A program made the translations under genes and the position numbers. This document shows positions 1 to 8,298 of a DNA stretch of 64,000 bases, piece after piece; positions within the stretch are counted from its first letter, which is position 1, and the number at the start of each line of letters is the position of its first letter. This stretch comes from Arthrobacter sp. Bi26 (GTDB lineage: Bacteria; Actinomycetota; Actinomycetes; Actinomycetales; Micrococcaceae). Under the pieces are notes generated by a model that saw only the letters and a list, made by a program, of their open reading frames with translations, ran no database searches and was not told the origin of the DNA. The stretch is taken from positions 1 to 64,000 of the forward strand of contig NZ_CAKKMF010000009.1 of NCBI RefSeq assembly GCF_918697925.1, written 5' to 3'.

Positions 1-143
1 GACTCAGCAGGCGTGGATTGGGGCGGTGTGGATTGGAAGGGCGCAGGCGGGCTCGCTTGGAAGGGTTGCACCGGGGTGCACCCCGCCAACAGCATCGCCA
101 GCGCCCAAACGCCCGCCAGACCCCCTCGGCCGATCCGCGTCAT
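1..143 (-). CDS. putative lipoprotein, N-terminal part only (runs off the left edge)
   Basis: Reading the minus strand from an ATG at 143 gives an open frame of 47 codons that continues past the window edge. It begins with a short basic stretch (MTRIGRGG), a hydrophobic core (LAGVWALAMLLAG) and a Cys at residue 22 inside LLAGC, which is a good lipobox for signal peptidase II. A Pro/Ser/Gln-rich linker follows, as is usual after the lipidated Cys. It lies 66 bp downstream of malQ on the same strand, so it may be co-transcribed. No strong Shine-Dalgarno is visible. What the folded domain does cannot be told, because it is outside the window. Confidence 0.6.
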   Translation of the reverse strand, partial: MTRIGRGGLAGVWALAMLLAGCTPVQPFQASPPAPFQSTPPQSTPAE

Positions 144-209
144 CGGACCATGCTAGCGGCCGGCATCGGCGCGGCCAATGCCGTCTGCGGGCAGGGTCTC
201 AGGTCCGGC

Positions 210-2429
210 TCAGGTCCCGGAATCGAGGGCACTCCGGACGGTGCCCAGCAGGGACAGGAACCGCTCATTGCCCGGCAGGTCATCGATCAGGACCACGCCC
301 TCGGGAGCGGCCAGCGGGATGCGCCAGTTCGGGTACTCGGTGCTGGTGCCCGGCTGGTTCTGGGTCCGGGTCTCCCCCACGGCGTCCACGAGCGCCACGC
401 CCAGCAGCGAGGACGGGGCCAACGCCGTGTAGGCGTACAGCGCCTCCACCGTGGCCCGGACATCGGTGCCGCCGGTGTCCGTCAGCAGGCCGCGTGCCCG
501 GACCTGGCCCAGCACTGCCTCTTGCTCGGCCGCGGCCTCGGCGCGTTCTTCATCAATGGGGCGCCGCAACAGCCCGAGCGATTCCCGCAAAGTGACATGT
601 TCCCCGGCAAGGTAACCCGCCGTCGGGGGCAGATCGTGGGTGTTGACGCTGGTCAGGCATTGCCGGCGGTAGTGCTCCGGCGGGATCGGGCCGTCGGCGT
701 CGTGTTCGAACCAGAGAATTGATGTGCCGAAGATCCCCCGTTCGGCCAGGTAGCCGCGGACCCACGGCTCGAACACGCCCAGGTCTTCGCCGATCACGAT
801 CGCCCCGGCCCGTTGCGCCTCGAGGGCCAGGATGCCGATGAGCGCCTCGTAGTCGTAATGCACGTACGTGCCGTGCTCCGGGCCGGCGCCCTCGGGGATC
901 CACCACAACCGGAACAAGCCGAGGATATGGTCCACGCGGATGCCGCCGGCGTGCCGCAGCACGGTCCGGAGCATGTCCCGGTAGGCGGCATAGCCGGATT
1001 CGGCGAGCCGGCCCGGGTGCCACGGCGGCTGGGACCAGTTCTGGCCCAGCTGGTTGAACATGTCCGGAGGTGCGCCCACCGTAACGCCCCGGGCGAGAAC
1101 GCCGGCCAGCGTCCAGGCGTCGGCACCGCCAGGCTTCACGCCAACGGCGAGGTCATGGACCACACCGATCCCCATCCCCGCCTGGCGTGCAGAACGCTGG
1201 GCCGCCTCGAGCTGCTGGTCGCAGAGCCACTGGAGCCAGCAGTGGAACTCGATCCGGGCGGCGAGCCTCTGCCGCTGCTCCACACAGTATGGCGAGGCCG
1301 GGGATGCCGCCGCCCCGGCCCATTCCGGCGCCGACTGCGGCAGCTGTTCGGCGAGCGCACACCACAGCGCAAAGTCCTCGAGCCCCTGCCCCTGCTCGGC
1401 ACAGAAGTCCGCGAACTGCCGCGTGCGGGCCGGACCGCGGCGAACCGCAAACACGAGCTCCAGGGCCGTGAGCTTCGCCGTGTAGCTGGCGTTGCGGTCC
1501 AGGAGGTCCCGTGACCGGTTGGCCGCCTGCAAACCTTCGGCCAGGCGTGCCACCTCGGCCCGGCCTGCAGCGTCCAGGTAACCGTATTCCGGGATTTCCT
1601 CCACCCGCAGGTAGAGCGGGCTGAAAAAGCGCCGGGTGGCGGGCAGGTACGGGGAGTCCTCGACCGGCGGCACGGGTTCGGCGGCATGCAGCGGGTTGAC
1701 CAGCACAAAGCCGGCCCCCTGCTCACCGGCAACCGCGGCGAGGTCGCTGAGGTCCGCGAAGTCGCCAATCCCCCAGGACCGGGAGGACCGCACGGAGTAC
1801 AGCTGGGCCGTCAGCCCCCAGGTGCGGCGTTTCGCGAGCACGGCAGGGGCCCGGAGCTGGTCGGGCGTCACAACCAGCGGGCACTGCGCCAGGGTGCCTT
1901 CGGCGTCGGCTGTCAGGGTGTGCCAGCCCAGGCCGAGGCCGCCGGGAATGGCGAACGTGGCACGTCCTGTCAGGACGCCGTCGACGTCAACCGGCTGGTC
2001 CCAGTTCTCCCTCTGGACGGCGTCATGCCTGCTGCCGTCCTCGGCATCGATCCAGACGCGGACACCGCTGCCGTGCGGGACATGGACATCCACGGGGGTC
2101 TCCCGTCCCTCCCTCACCACAAGAACCGGCGGGAGGGTGCGCCGCCACGGTGCCAGCCGGGACTCGGCCAGGGAGCGCTGCTGCTCCTGGAGCCCGTCGG
2201 CGGGGACACCGAGGGCCGCCAGCACGTCCCGCAGCGTTCCGGCGGCCACGGAGTGCTCTACTCCGTCCCAGCCCCAGTAGCTCGTGTCCACGCCATGGGC
2301 CGCGGCGAGTTCGCGCAGCAGTGCGTCAGCCATGTCAGTGACCCCGGGGTTCCCGGGACTTCCAGGTGAACCTGCGCATTCCGGGTTTGCGGGGTTTTCG
2401 GTGGTCTCGGGATGCGTCTGGTCCGCCAT
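210..2429 (-). CDS. malQ: 4-alpha-glucanotransferase (amylomaltase, GH77)
   Basis: Transfers alpha-1,4-glucan segments between maltodextrins in the cytoplasm, and links maltose/maltodextrin use to the glycogen pool. The 739-residue length fits actinobacterial MalQ, which carries an extra N-terminal domain before the GH77 barrel. The three acidic catalytic residues are recognisable: Asp500 in GGIRVDHILG, Glu548 in VIGEDLGV and Asp599 in VNTHDLPP. The chosen ATG at 2429 lies 6 bases after a TAGAGT -10 element, so the message is probably leaderless. A later ATG at 2333 (MADALLREL) would remove a low-complexity Pro/Gly/Asn-rich head of 32 residues and is the alternative start. glgA/glgC about 12 kb away belong to the same metabolic area. 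Confidence 0.93.
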   Translation of the reverse strand: MADQTHPETTENPANPECAGSPGSPGNPGVTDMADALLRELAAAHGVDTSYWGWDGVEHSVAAGTLRDVLAALGVPADGLQEQQRSLAESRLAPWRRTLPPVLVVREGRETPVDVHVPHGSGVRVWIDAEDGSRHDAVQRENWDQPVDVDGVLTGRATFAIPGGLGLGWHTLTADAEGTLAQCPLVVTPDQLRAPAVLAKRRTWGLTAQLYSVRSSRSWGIGDFADLSDLAAVAGEQGAGFVLVNPLHAAEPVPPVEDSPYLPATRRFFSPLYLRVEEIPEYGYLDAAGRAEVARLAEGLQAANRSRDLLDRNASYTAKLTALELVFAVRRGPARTRQFADFCAEQGQGLEDFALWCALAEQLPQSAPEWAGAAASPASPYCVEQRQRLAARIEFHCWLQWLCDQQLEAAQRSARQAGMGIGVVHDLAVGVKPGGADAWTLAGVLARGVTVGAPPDMFNQLGQNWSQPPWHPGRLAESGYAAYRDMLRTVLRHAGGIRVDHILGLFRLWWIPEGAGPEHGTYVHYDYEALIGILALEAQRAGAIVIGEDLGVFEPWVRGYLAERGIFGTSILWFEHDADGPIPPEHYRRQCLTSVNTHDLPPTAGYLAGEHVTLRESLGLLRRPIDEERAEAAAEQEAVLGQVRARGLLTDTGGTDVRATVEALYAYTALAPSSLLGVALVDAVGETRTQNQPGTSTEYPNWRIPLAAPEGVVLIDDLPGNERFLSLLGTVRSALDSGT

Positions 2430-2435
2430 GCGCCC

Positions 2436-2441
2436 ACTCTA
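2436..2441 (-). promoter_or_regulatory. -10 element of malQ (TAGAGT, leaderless)
   Basis: TAGAGT on the minus strand lies 6 bases before the malQ ATG. There is no Shine-Dalgarno sequence before that ATG, which fits a leaderless transcript starting at or next to the start codon. Confidence 0.5.
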
Positions 2442-2616
2442 GACGCTGCCTCCGCGCCCCGCGCCCCCTCCGTGGATGTGCGATTCACCTACCAGTTCTT
2501 CGAGTCCCTCCACGGCGGCCGCAAACGCAGGACCGATGGACGGGTACCACCACGGACACTGCCCGCGGCGCGGAAAGGCCCTTCCGACCGTTTAGGCGCC
2601 GCCACAGCGCCCGCGC

Positions 2617-2622
2617 TAGCCT
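2617..2622 (+). promoter_or_regulatory. -10 element (TAGCCT) of the TraR/DksA-type gene
   Basis: TAGCCT is followed after 8 bases by the ATG at 2631, with no Shine-Dalgarno between them. Confidence 0.45.
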
Positions 2623-2630
2623 TGCACTCT

Positions 2631-2984
2631 ATGGTTGACGTCGAACGGTTCCGGATCCTGCTGCACGAGGAACGTCACCGGAAGCTTGCCCTCCTGCCCG
2701 CTCTCCGCGAAGACATCACCTCGGTCAATGCCGCCCGCCGGGACTCCAATGTCGACGACGAGCACGATCCCGAGGGCACCACCATCGCCTTCGAGCTGTC
2801 CCAGGCATCCGCGCTCCTGGAACAGAGCCGGGCCTCCTTGGCGCAGATCGATGCCGCCCTTTCCCGGATGGAAGAGGGCACCTACGGGATCTGCGCAGTG
2901 TGCGGCGCCCCGATCCCCGAGGGCCGGCTGGAGGCCAGGCCCTGGACGGCGTACTGCATCGAGCATGCCTCGGGCAGGACATGA
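2631..2984 (+). CDS. TraR/DksA-type C4 zinc-finger protein
   Basis: A 117-residue protein. The first two thirds are helical and charged; the C-terminus carries the TraR/DksA zinc motif ICAVCGAPIPEGRLEARP followed by YCIEHA. The ligand set reads Cys-x2-Cys then Cys-x2-His, so the last Cys of the usual four is replaced by His. Family members act on RNA polymerase through the secondary channel, or are small regulators of unknown target; actinobacterial copies of this size are mostly uncharacterised. I start at the ATG at 2631 because an in-frame longer reading (from 2412) overlaps the malQ promoter and has no family similarity. The stop overlaps the ATG of the next gene (ATGA), so the two are translationally coupled. 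Confidence 0.82.
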   Translation: MVDVERFRILLHEERHRKLALLPALREDITSVNAARRDSNVDDEHDPEGTTIAFELSQASALLEQSRASLAQIDAALSRMEEGTYGICAVCGAPIPEGRLEARPWTAYCIEHASGRT

Positions 2985-3745
2985 CCCGCCACGGCCTCCC
3001 GGTGGAACCGAACCTGGCCCTGACGTGGTGGGAGCGGATCGTTGCCGGGTTCACCCACACCCCCAGCCCGCACGTGACCAGTACCGAGCTCGTGGCGGTG
3101 ATCCTGCTGGCCGTCGCCGTGTCCCTGCCGCGCCAGACCTGGCGCTACTTTGGTCTGCTCGCCACCGTGACCCACGAACTCGGACACGCGTTCGCCGCCC
3201 TCACCTCCGGCCAGCGGCTCGGGGGCATCCGGCTGGGCCTGGACCACTCCGGCACCACCACGACTTACAGCCGGAGCCGGCTCTCCGCCGCCTGGTCGAC
3301 CTTCTGGGGTTACCCCGTGCCCGCCGTCGTTGGTGCAGTGATGGTCTGGTGCGGATTCAACGGCTGGGGACCCGCCGCGATGTCGGTGGGCACGCTGATC
3401 CTCCTGGCGTCATTCCTGTTCCTGCGCAACGGCGTCGGCCTCCTCATCACTGCCGCCGCCGTGCTGGGCTCGGCGCTCCTGGTGCTGTTTGTGCCGCCGG
3501 CGTTCAACGCTCACGTGATGATCGTGCTGGGCCTGGCGCTCCTGGTCGCGGCCGTCAGGGATCTCGGCAAACTGGCGAACGTCCATCTGCGGCACCGCGA
3601 CAGGCTCCCGACGTCGGACGCCTACCTGCTGGCCCGGGCCACCTCCGTCCCCGCCGCGGTATGGATTGCGCTCTTCGCCGCCGTGGTGGCCGGCGCCTGG
3701 TGGTTTGCCTGGCAGCCCATGGCGCCGGTGTTCACCGCCATGTAG
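2981..3745 (+). CDS. M50-family-like membrane zinc metalloprotease
   Basis: A 254-residue polytopic membrane protein with the zinc-protease motif HELGH around residue 65 (VTHELGHAFAAL) in a hydrophobic context. This fits the M50 B-like group annotated as M50 family metallopeptidase in actinobacteria. About six hydrophobic segments follow (for example VAVILLAVAVSL, MSVGTLILLASFLF, VWIALFAAVVAGAWW). No PDZ domain is visible, so it is not a full site-2 protease of the RseP type. The start codon overlaps the stop of the upstream zinc-finger gene, suggesting joint expression. The substrate is unknown. Confidence 0.78.
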   Translation: MTRHGLPVEPNLALTWWERIVAGFTHTPSPHVTSTELVAVILLAVAVSLPRQTWRYFGLLATVTHELGHAFAALTSGQRLGGIRLGLDHSGTTTTYSRSRLSAAWSTFWGYPVPAVVGAVMVWCGFNGWGPAAMSVGTLILLASFLFLRNGVGLLITAAAVLGSALLVLFVPPAFNAHVMIVLGLALLVAAVRDLGKLANVHLRHRDRLPTSDAYLLARATSVPAAVWIALFAAVVAGAWWFAWQPMAPVFTAM

Positions 3746-3781
3746 TGCGCAACAGTGTTCGGACCGTTCAGTGCCCGGCCT

Positions 3782-3787
3782 TAGGCT
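3782..3787 (+). promoter_or_regulatory. -10 element (TAGGCT), leaderless
   Basis: TAGGCT lies 6 bases before the ATG at 3794. There is no Shine-Dalgarno. Confidence 0.5.
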
Positions 3788-3793
3788 GGGACC

Positions 3794-4861
3794 ATGAGCC
3801 AGAGAACCCACACCGACGATCCGGGATTCAGCACCAAGGGCGCCTACGTGACCGGCGGCGAGGAATTCACCCGGGACACCAACTACATTGAGGACCGGAT
3901 CACCCGGGACGGCGGCGCGGGCCGCAACGGCGAGCCCGGCTGGCCGGTGGAGCCTGGCCGCTACCGCCTCATCGCGGCGCGTGCCTGCCCGTGGGCCAAC
4001 CGCACGGTGATCGTGCGCCGGCTGCTCGGGCTGGAAGAGGTCATCTCCCTCGGCCAGCCCGGTCCCACCCACGACGCCCGGTCCTGGACGTTCGACCTCG
4101 ACCCGGATGGCAGGGACCCCGTCCTCGGGATTGAGCGCATCCAGGACGCGTACTTCCGCCGCTTCCCCGGCTACCCCCGAGGGATTACCGTCCCGGCGAT
4201 CGTGGACGTGCCCAGCGGGCAGGTCGTCACCAACGACTTCGCCCAGATCACGCTCGACTTTTCCACGCAGTGGGCGCAGTATCACCGGGCCGGTGCGCCG
4301 GAGCTGTACCCGGAGCACCTGAGGGAAGAAATCGACGCCGTCAACAAGCGCGTCTTCACCGAAGTGAACAACGGGGTCTACCGGTGCGGCTTCGCCGGTT
4401 CCCAGGAGGCCTATAACGCCGCCTACGATCGGCTCTGGACGGCTCTCGACTGGCTCGAAGACCGCCTGGCCGGGCAACGCTACCTGGTGGGCGACACCAT
4501 CACGGAGGCAGATGTCCGCCTGTTCACGACGCTGGCCCGCTTCGACGCCGTGTATCACGGCCACTTCAAGTGCAACCGGCAAAAGCTCAGCGAGATGCCG
4601 GTCCTGTGGGCCTACGCCCGCGACCTATTCCAGACGCCCGGGTTCGGTGACACCACCGACTTTGTGCAGATCAAGGAGCACTACTACATCGTCCATGAGG
4701 ACATCAATCCCACCGGAGTGGTCCCGCGCGGACCTGAACTGGGCAACTGGCTCTCAGAACACGGCCGCGAAGCGCTGGGCGGCCGGCCGTTCGGCGACGG
4801 CACGGCTCCCGGACCGGTCCGCGCCGGTGAAGAGGTCGCCCCGGGACACGGCGCAGCCTGA
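3794..4861 (+). CDS. glutathionyl-hydroquinone-reductase-like (Xi/Omega GST family) protein
   Basis: A 355-residue cytoplasmic protein with a thioredoxin-like N-terminal domain carrying the family motif ACPWANR (Cys near residue 65) and an all-helical GST C-terminal domain (LDWLEDRLAGQRYLVGDTITEADVRLF split over residues about 215-245). The ECM4/YqjG family reduces thiol conjugates of hydroquinones. Actinobacteria use mycothiol instead of glutathione, so the co-substrate here is probably mycothiol; that is inference. The ATG follows TAGGCT by 6 bases (leaderless). The stop TGA overlaps the first base of the next start (TGATG), so the damaged hydrolase gene downstream was probably its operon partner. 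Confidence 0.87.
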   Translation: MSQRTHTDDPGFSTKGAYVTGGEEFTRDTNYIEDRITRDGGAGRNGEPGWPVEPGRYRLIAARACPWANRTVIVRRLLGLEEVISLGQPGPTHDARSWTFDLDPDGRDPVLGIERIQDAYFRRFPGYPRGITVPAIVDVPSGQVVTNDFAQITLDFSTQWAQYHRAGAPELYPEHLREEIDAVNKRVFTEVNNGVYRCGFAGSQEAYNAAYDRLWTALDWLEDRLAGQRYLVGDTITEADVRLFTTLARFDAVYHGHFKCNRQKLSEMPVLWAYARDLFQTPGFGDTTDFVQIKEHYYIVHEDINPTGVVPRGPELGNWLSEHGREALGGRPFGDGTAPGPVRAGEEVAPGHGAA

Positions 4862-6051
4862 TGCCGGCAGCGGCCGGCGCGGAGCCGGGGTGGGGCACGG
4901 CAAGCGGAGCTGTGGAGACGGGAGCTGTGGACACATCAGCGCGGACCGTCTCGACCGGCCTTGCCACCCCCGAATTCGCGGAAGTTCGTGAGCTCTTCGA
5001 CTCCTTCCTGTCCGATGACGCGGGCTACAGCGCGCAACTGTCCGTCTACCGCCGCGGCACCAAGGTGGTGGACCTTTACGGCGGCCCGGGCTTCGCGCCA
5101 GGGGACATCACTGGCACCTAATCCTGTTCCAAGGGAGTCGCCGCATTCGTGATCGCCCTCCTCGTCCAGGACGGCCGGCTCGACCTTGACCGGACCGTCG
5201 CGTCCTACTGGCCGGAGTTCGGCGTCCAGGGCAAGGACCGGCTCACCGTGCGGCAGGCCCTGTCCCATCAGGCGGGGCTGCCCGGCGTCGTCGGCGGTTT
5301 TCCGCTGGCGGAGTTCACCACGCCCGCCGCGGCACGGCGTCTCGCGGCCTCGGCGCCGCTGTGGCGCCCGGGCACGGCCTTCGGCTACCACGCACTGACC
5401 ATGGGGATCCTGATGGAGGAGCTTTGCCGCCGTATCTCCGGGATGCCGCTCCAGGGGCTCTACGACGCACGCATCCGCCACCCGTGGGGCATTGACTTCT
5501 TCCTGGGCCTGCCTGAGGACCAGGAACCGCGATACCGCGAGGTACTCTACGATCCCGACCCGGCCCAGCCGTGGCTGGACCCGCTCAGCCTCGATGGCCT
5601 GGTCAGCAACGCGCCGGTCAGCACCATCATGGAGCTGCCCAACCATCGGTCAGTGCGCGCCTCGGGGATGAGCAGCGCCGGAGGTGTGGGGTCAGCCGAC
5701 GGGCTGGCCAGGCTCTATGCCGCCGCCACAACGGGGGTGGACGGCAGCCCCGCGTTCCTGAACCCGGCCACCATCGATCTCATGGCCGCGGAGCAGGTCT
5801 GGGGACTGGACCGTTGCTCCGGCTCGGACAACGCCTTCGCCGTGGTGTTCATGAAACCCCAGCCGGGACGGAACTTCGGCAGCCATCTGGCGTTCGGACA
5901 CGAGGGCGCCAACGCTGCCCTCGGCTTCGCGGATCCCGGCTACGGCCTCGGGTTCGGGTATGTGCCCCGCCGCAGCGAAGAGGGCAGGACCGGGGGCCGG
6001 GCCCAGCGGCTGTCCGCGGCGGTGCGGCGGGCCGCCCACGCCGCGTCCTGA
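4861..6051 (+). pseudogene. EstB-like serine hydrolase (beta-lactamase fold), interrupted by an in-frame TAA
   Basis: Read through, the frame encodes a protein of about 396 residues, the usual length of EstB/class-C-like esterases (beta-lactamase family PF00144). Codon 87 is TAA (5119-5121). The sequence on either side is in the same frame and aligns to the family: LYGGPGFAPGDITGT, stop, then SCSKGVAAF, where SCSK is the SxxK motif with the nucleophilic Ser and the general-base Lys. The usual residues before SCSK are Val-Phe, here Thr-stop. The rest (LTVRQALSHQAGLPG, FGYHALTMG, FGHEGANAALGFADP) looks intact. A GTG at 5149 could start a truncated product, but it would lack the SxxK motif. It is either a real nonsense allele or a sequencing error. 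It overlaps the upstream gene by one base. Confidence 0.82.
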
Positions 6052-6119
6052 GCGGGTCCGCATCGGTTCCTTCGGCGCCTCCCGGGGTTCGTCCAGTTGT
6101 CGCAGGAGCCTCCCGGCCC

Positions 6120-6125
6120 TAGGGT
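6120..6125 (+). promoter_or_regulatory. -10 element (TAGGGT), leaderless
   Basis: TAGGGT lies 7 bases before the ATG at 6133. Confidence 0.5.
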
Positions 6126-6132
6126 GAGCCGA

Positions 6133-7284
6133 ATGGCCCTTCCAGAAAAGACTGTCGGCAGCCCGCCCTCCCCGCTGCGCCGATGGACCCGAACCGCGGG
6201 CAGCGCAGTCGCCGCGGCCGTGCTGTGGCCCCGGCTCCAGCTGGCCCTGAAGGCAGGGCTGGCCGCGGGCATCGCCTTCGCGATCGCCCCCTTCATGCCG
6301 GGCTCCGCCGCCGAGTATCCGTACTACGCCCCGCTCGGCGCCTTGGTGGCCATGTACGAGAACGTTGCCGGTTCCATGCGCCAGGGCGTACAGACGCTCG
6401 TCGGACTGGCGATCGGCGTCGGTCTTGCGTTCATGCTGTTCAGCCTCGGCGCGCCATCTCCGTGGACGGTCGCGGTGGTCATGGGCCTGGGCGTTATTCT
6501 TGCCGGCCTGCCCAAGATCGGTTCGGGCCGGGACTGGATCCCGACGGCGGCGCTTCTGGTGCTGTTGGTCGGCGGCCATAATCCGGACTCGTTCTCGTTC
6601 GGGTACCTCTTCCAGATGGGCGTCGGCGTCACGGTGGGCATCATCGTGAACCTGCTGGTCTTCCCGCCGCTGCACTTCCGGGCCGCGGCCCTGAGTATCG
6701 CGGAACTGCGCCAGGCGCTCGCCCAGCAGCTCTGGGACATGGGCAAGGCCCTCAAGGAAAGCTGGCCGCCGGAACATCAGGACTGGTCCCGCCGCTCGGA
6801 GGCGCTCGCAGCCCACGCCCGCTCCGTGCGCCTCGCCGTCGAGAAGGCCGATGCGAGCCGCCAGGCCAATCCCCGCCGCCACCTGCATCCGCGCGATATG
6901 GAGCTCGACTACCGGAACCTGCGGGACCTCGAGCGGCTGACCTTCCACGTCCAGGACGTGACCCAGGTGCTCTCGGACGTCATCTGGGACCATGACACCC
7001 CGTTCGTGGTCCCCGACGCCTACGCGGCGCCCCTCGGGGACGCCATGGCCTCCGTCGGGGACGTGCTGCGTGCCTTGGAGGAAGAACAGCCGGAACGCCA
7101 GGCCGAACTGGCCCGCTCCGCCGACGCGGCCATCAACGAGCTGACGGCCCGGCTTGCCGCCGAACAGCACAGCAGGGACGCCCCGAGCGCGGTGGAATCC
7201 ATCCTCGTGAGCCTCCACCGCATGCTGCGCGTCGCCACGCCGGGCCGGCCGGAGGCAGAACCGGCCAACACGCCTGCAAGCTAG
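6133..7284 (+). CDS. FUSC-family / aromatic-acid-exporter-like membrane protein
   Basis: A 383-residue protein with six hydrophobic segments in the first 180 residues (LALKAGLAAGIAFAIAPF, LVGLAIGVGLAFMLF, VAVVMGLGVILAGL, AALLVLLVGG, VGVTVGIIVNLLVF) and a long cytoplasmic helical tail. This is the half-size FUSC layout seen in aromatic-acid/fusaric-acid efflux relatives. The motif YYAPLGALVAM between the first segments is typical. The ATG at 6133 is preferred over an in-frame TTG at 6097 because of the TAGGGT element 7 bases upstream. Substrate unknown. It converges with the fatty-acid operon on the other strand, with a hairpin between. Confidence 0.82.
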   Translation: MALPEKTVGSPPSPLRRWTRTAGSAVAAAVLWPRLQLALKAGLAAGIAFAIAPFMPGSAAEYPYYAPLGALVAMYENVAGSMRQGVQTLVGLAIGVGLAFMLFSLGAPSPWTVAVVMGLGVILAGLPKIGSGRDWIPTAALLVLLVGGHNPDSFSFGYLFQMGVGVTVGIIVNLLVFPPLHFRAAALSIAELRQALAQQLWDMGKALKESWPPEHQDWSRRSEALAAHARSVRLAVEKADASRQANPRRHLHPRDMELDYRNLRDLERLTFHVQDVTQVLSDVIWDHDTPFVVPDAYAAPLGDAMASVGDVLRALEEEQPERQAELARSADAAINELTARLAAEQHSRDAPSAVESILVSLHRMLRVATPGRPEAEPANTPAS

Positions 7285-7356
7285 GCAAACGCGCGGCGTC
7301 CGCCCGCTGGGCAGGCCCGACGGAACGGACGGCGGCGGCGGGGGCTGGGTTGTCCC

Positions 7357-7380
7357 GGCCCGGGAGATTCGTCCCGGGCC
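7357..7380. terminator. hairpin between convergent genes
   Basis: Perfect 9-bp arms GGCCCGGGA / TCCCGGGCC with a 6-base loop, directly after the stop of the minus-strand MaoC gene and 70 bp after the FUSC gene. There is no U-run. Confidence 0.55.
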
Positions 7381-7383
7381 CGG

Positions 7384-8298
7384 CTACGGCAGCGCCGCGA
7401 CAGAACCGCTGAAGTGCCGGCGCCCGGACAGCGGGTTCCACGCCACATAGTCGGAGCGCTGCCATGGGCCCCCGTCGGCCTGCACCGTGCTGATGTCCAG
7501 CGCCACGCGGGCCGGCAGGAACACGGGCGCTTCGAAGGCGACGTCCCAGCGGAACGAGTCCCCCCTGACGGCGCCGACGTCGGCCAGCGCCCGGGACGCC
7601 AGGTACATGCCGTGGGCAAGGGACCGCCGCTGACCGAGAGCCTTGGCAGTCAGGACGCTCAGGTGGATGGGGTTGAAGTCGCCGGACACAGCCGCGTAGG
7701 CCCGCCCGGTGTCAACGCCCAGCTGCCACAGGGCCGTGGGGTCCGGCACCGAGAACGGCGGCAGCGTCAACGGCACCGAGGTCTTGTCGATCCCGGGCAG
7801 GAACACCCCTTTGGCCAGGTAGGTCGAGACCCCGCGCCAGCGGACGGCGTCCTGGCCGGCGGCACGGACCTCTGCCACGACATCGAGCTGCGTGCCTGCC
7901 CGGTGTCCGCGCAGGTCCTGCACCCGGGCCCGGATATCCAGGGCCTGGGTGAACAGGACCGGCGCGGACTGCACCACCGTGTTGCTGAGGTGGATCATGC
8001 CCAGCAGGGGCAGCGGAAAATCGTCCCGGTTCAGCACGCTCATGGCCAGCGGAAACGCCAGGGCATGGATAAAGCCGGCCGGCAGGACATCGCTCGCGCT
8101 CTCGCCGATCAGGTGCTGGTAGGCCGTCAGGTTGGCGACGTCGGCCTTCACGCCGCGCACCTCGTGGGTGTAGGCCGGCAGCTCGGTGCCGCCGTGGGTG
8201 CCCAGAACCCGTCGCCGCGCCGCCGCGGCCGCCGCGTTGACGTAGAGCTTGGACAGGGCCGGCATCTCGCCGAGGATGACGGTCTGGGAACCGCTCAT
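7384..8298 (-). CDS. MaoC-type (hot-dog) dehydratase/hydratase, HtdX-like
   Basis: A 304-residue double-hot-dog protein. The C-terminal half has the hydratase-2 motif YAAVSGDFNPIHLS followed by the hydrophobic helix ALGQRRSLAHGMYLASR; Asp and His of GDxNPIH are the catalytic pair for (R)-3-hydroxyacyl-CoA/ACP dehydration. The N-terminal half is a degenerate hot-dog copy. Its ATG overlaps the stop of the large FabG gene upstream (ATGA). MaoC, large FabG and thiolase side by side match the M. tuberculosis Rv0241c-Rv0242c-Rv0243 group (htdX, fabG4, fadA2), so a role in acyl-chain reduction or beta-oxidation is likely. Confidence 0.88.
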   Translation of the reverse strand: MSGSQTVILGEMPALSKLYVNAAAAAARRRVLGTHGGTELPAYTHEVRGVKADVANLTAYQHLIGESASDVLPAGFIHALAFPLAMSVLNRDDFPLPLLGMIHLSNTVVQSAPVLFTQALDIRARVQDLRGHRAGTQLDVVAEVRAAGQDAVRWRGVSTYLAKGVFLPGIDKTSVPLTLPPFSVPDPTALWQLGVDTGRAYAAVSGDFNPIHLSVLTAKALGQRRSLAHGMYLASRALADVGAVRGDSFRWDVAFEAPVFLPARVALDISTVQADGGPWQRSDYVAWNPLSGRRHFSGSVAALP

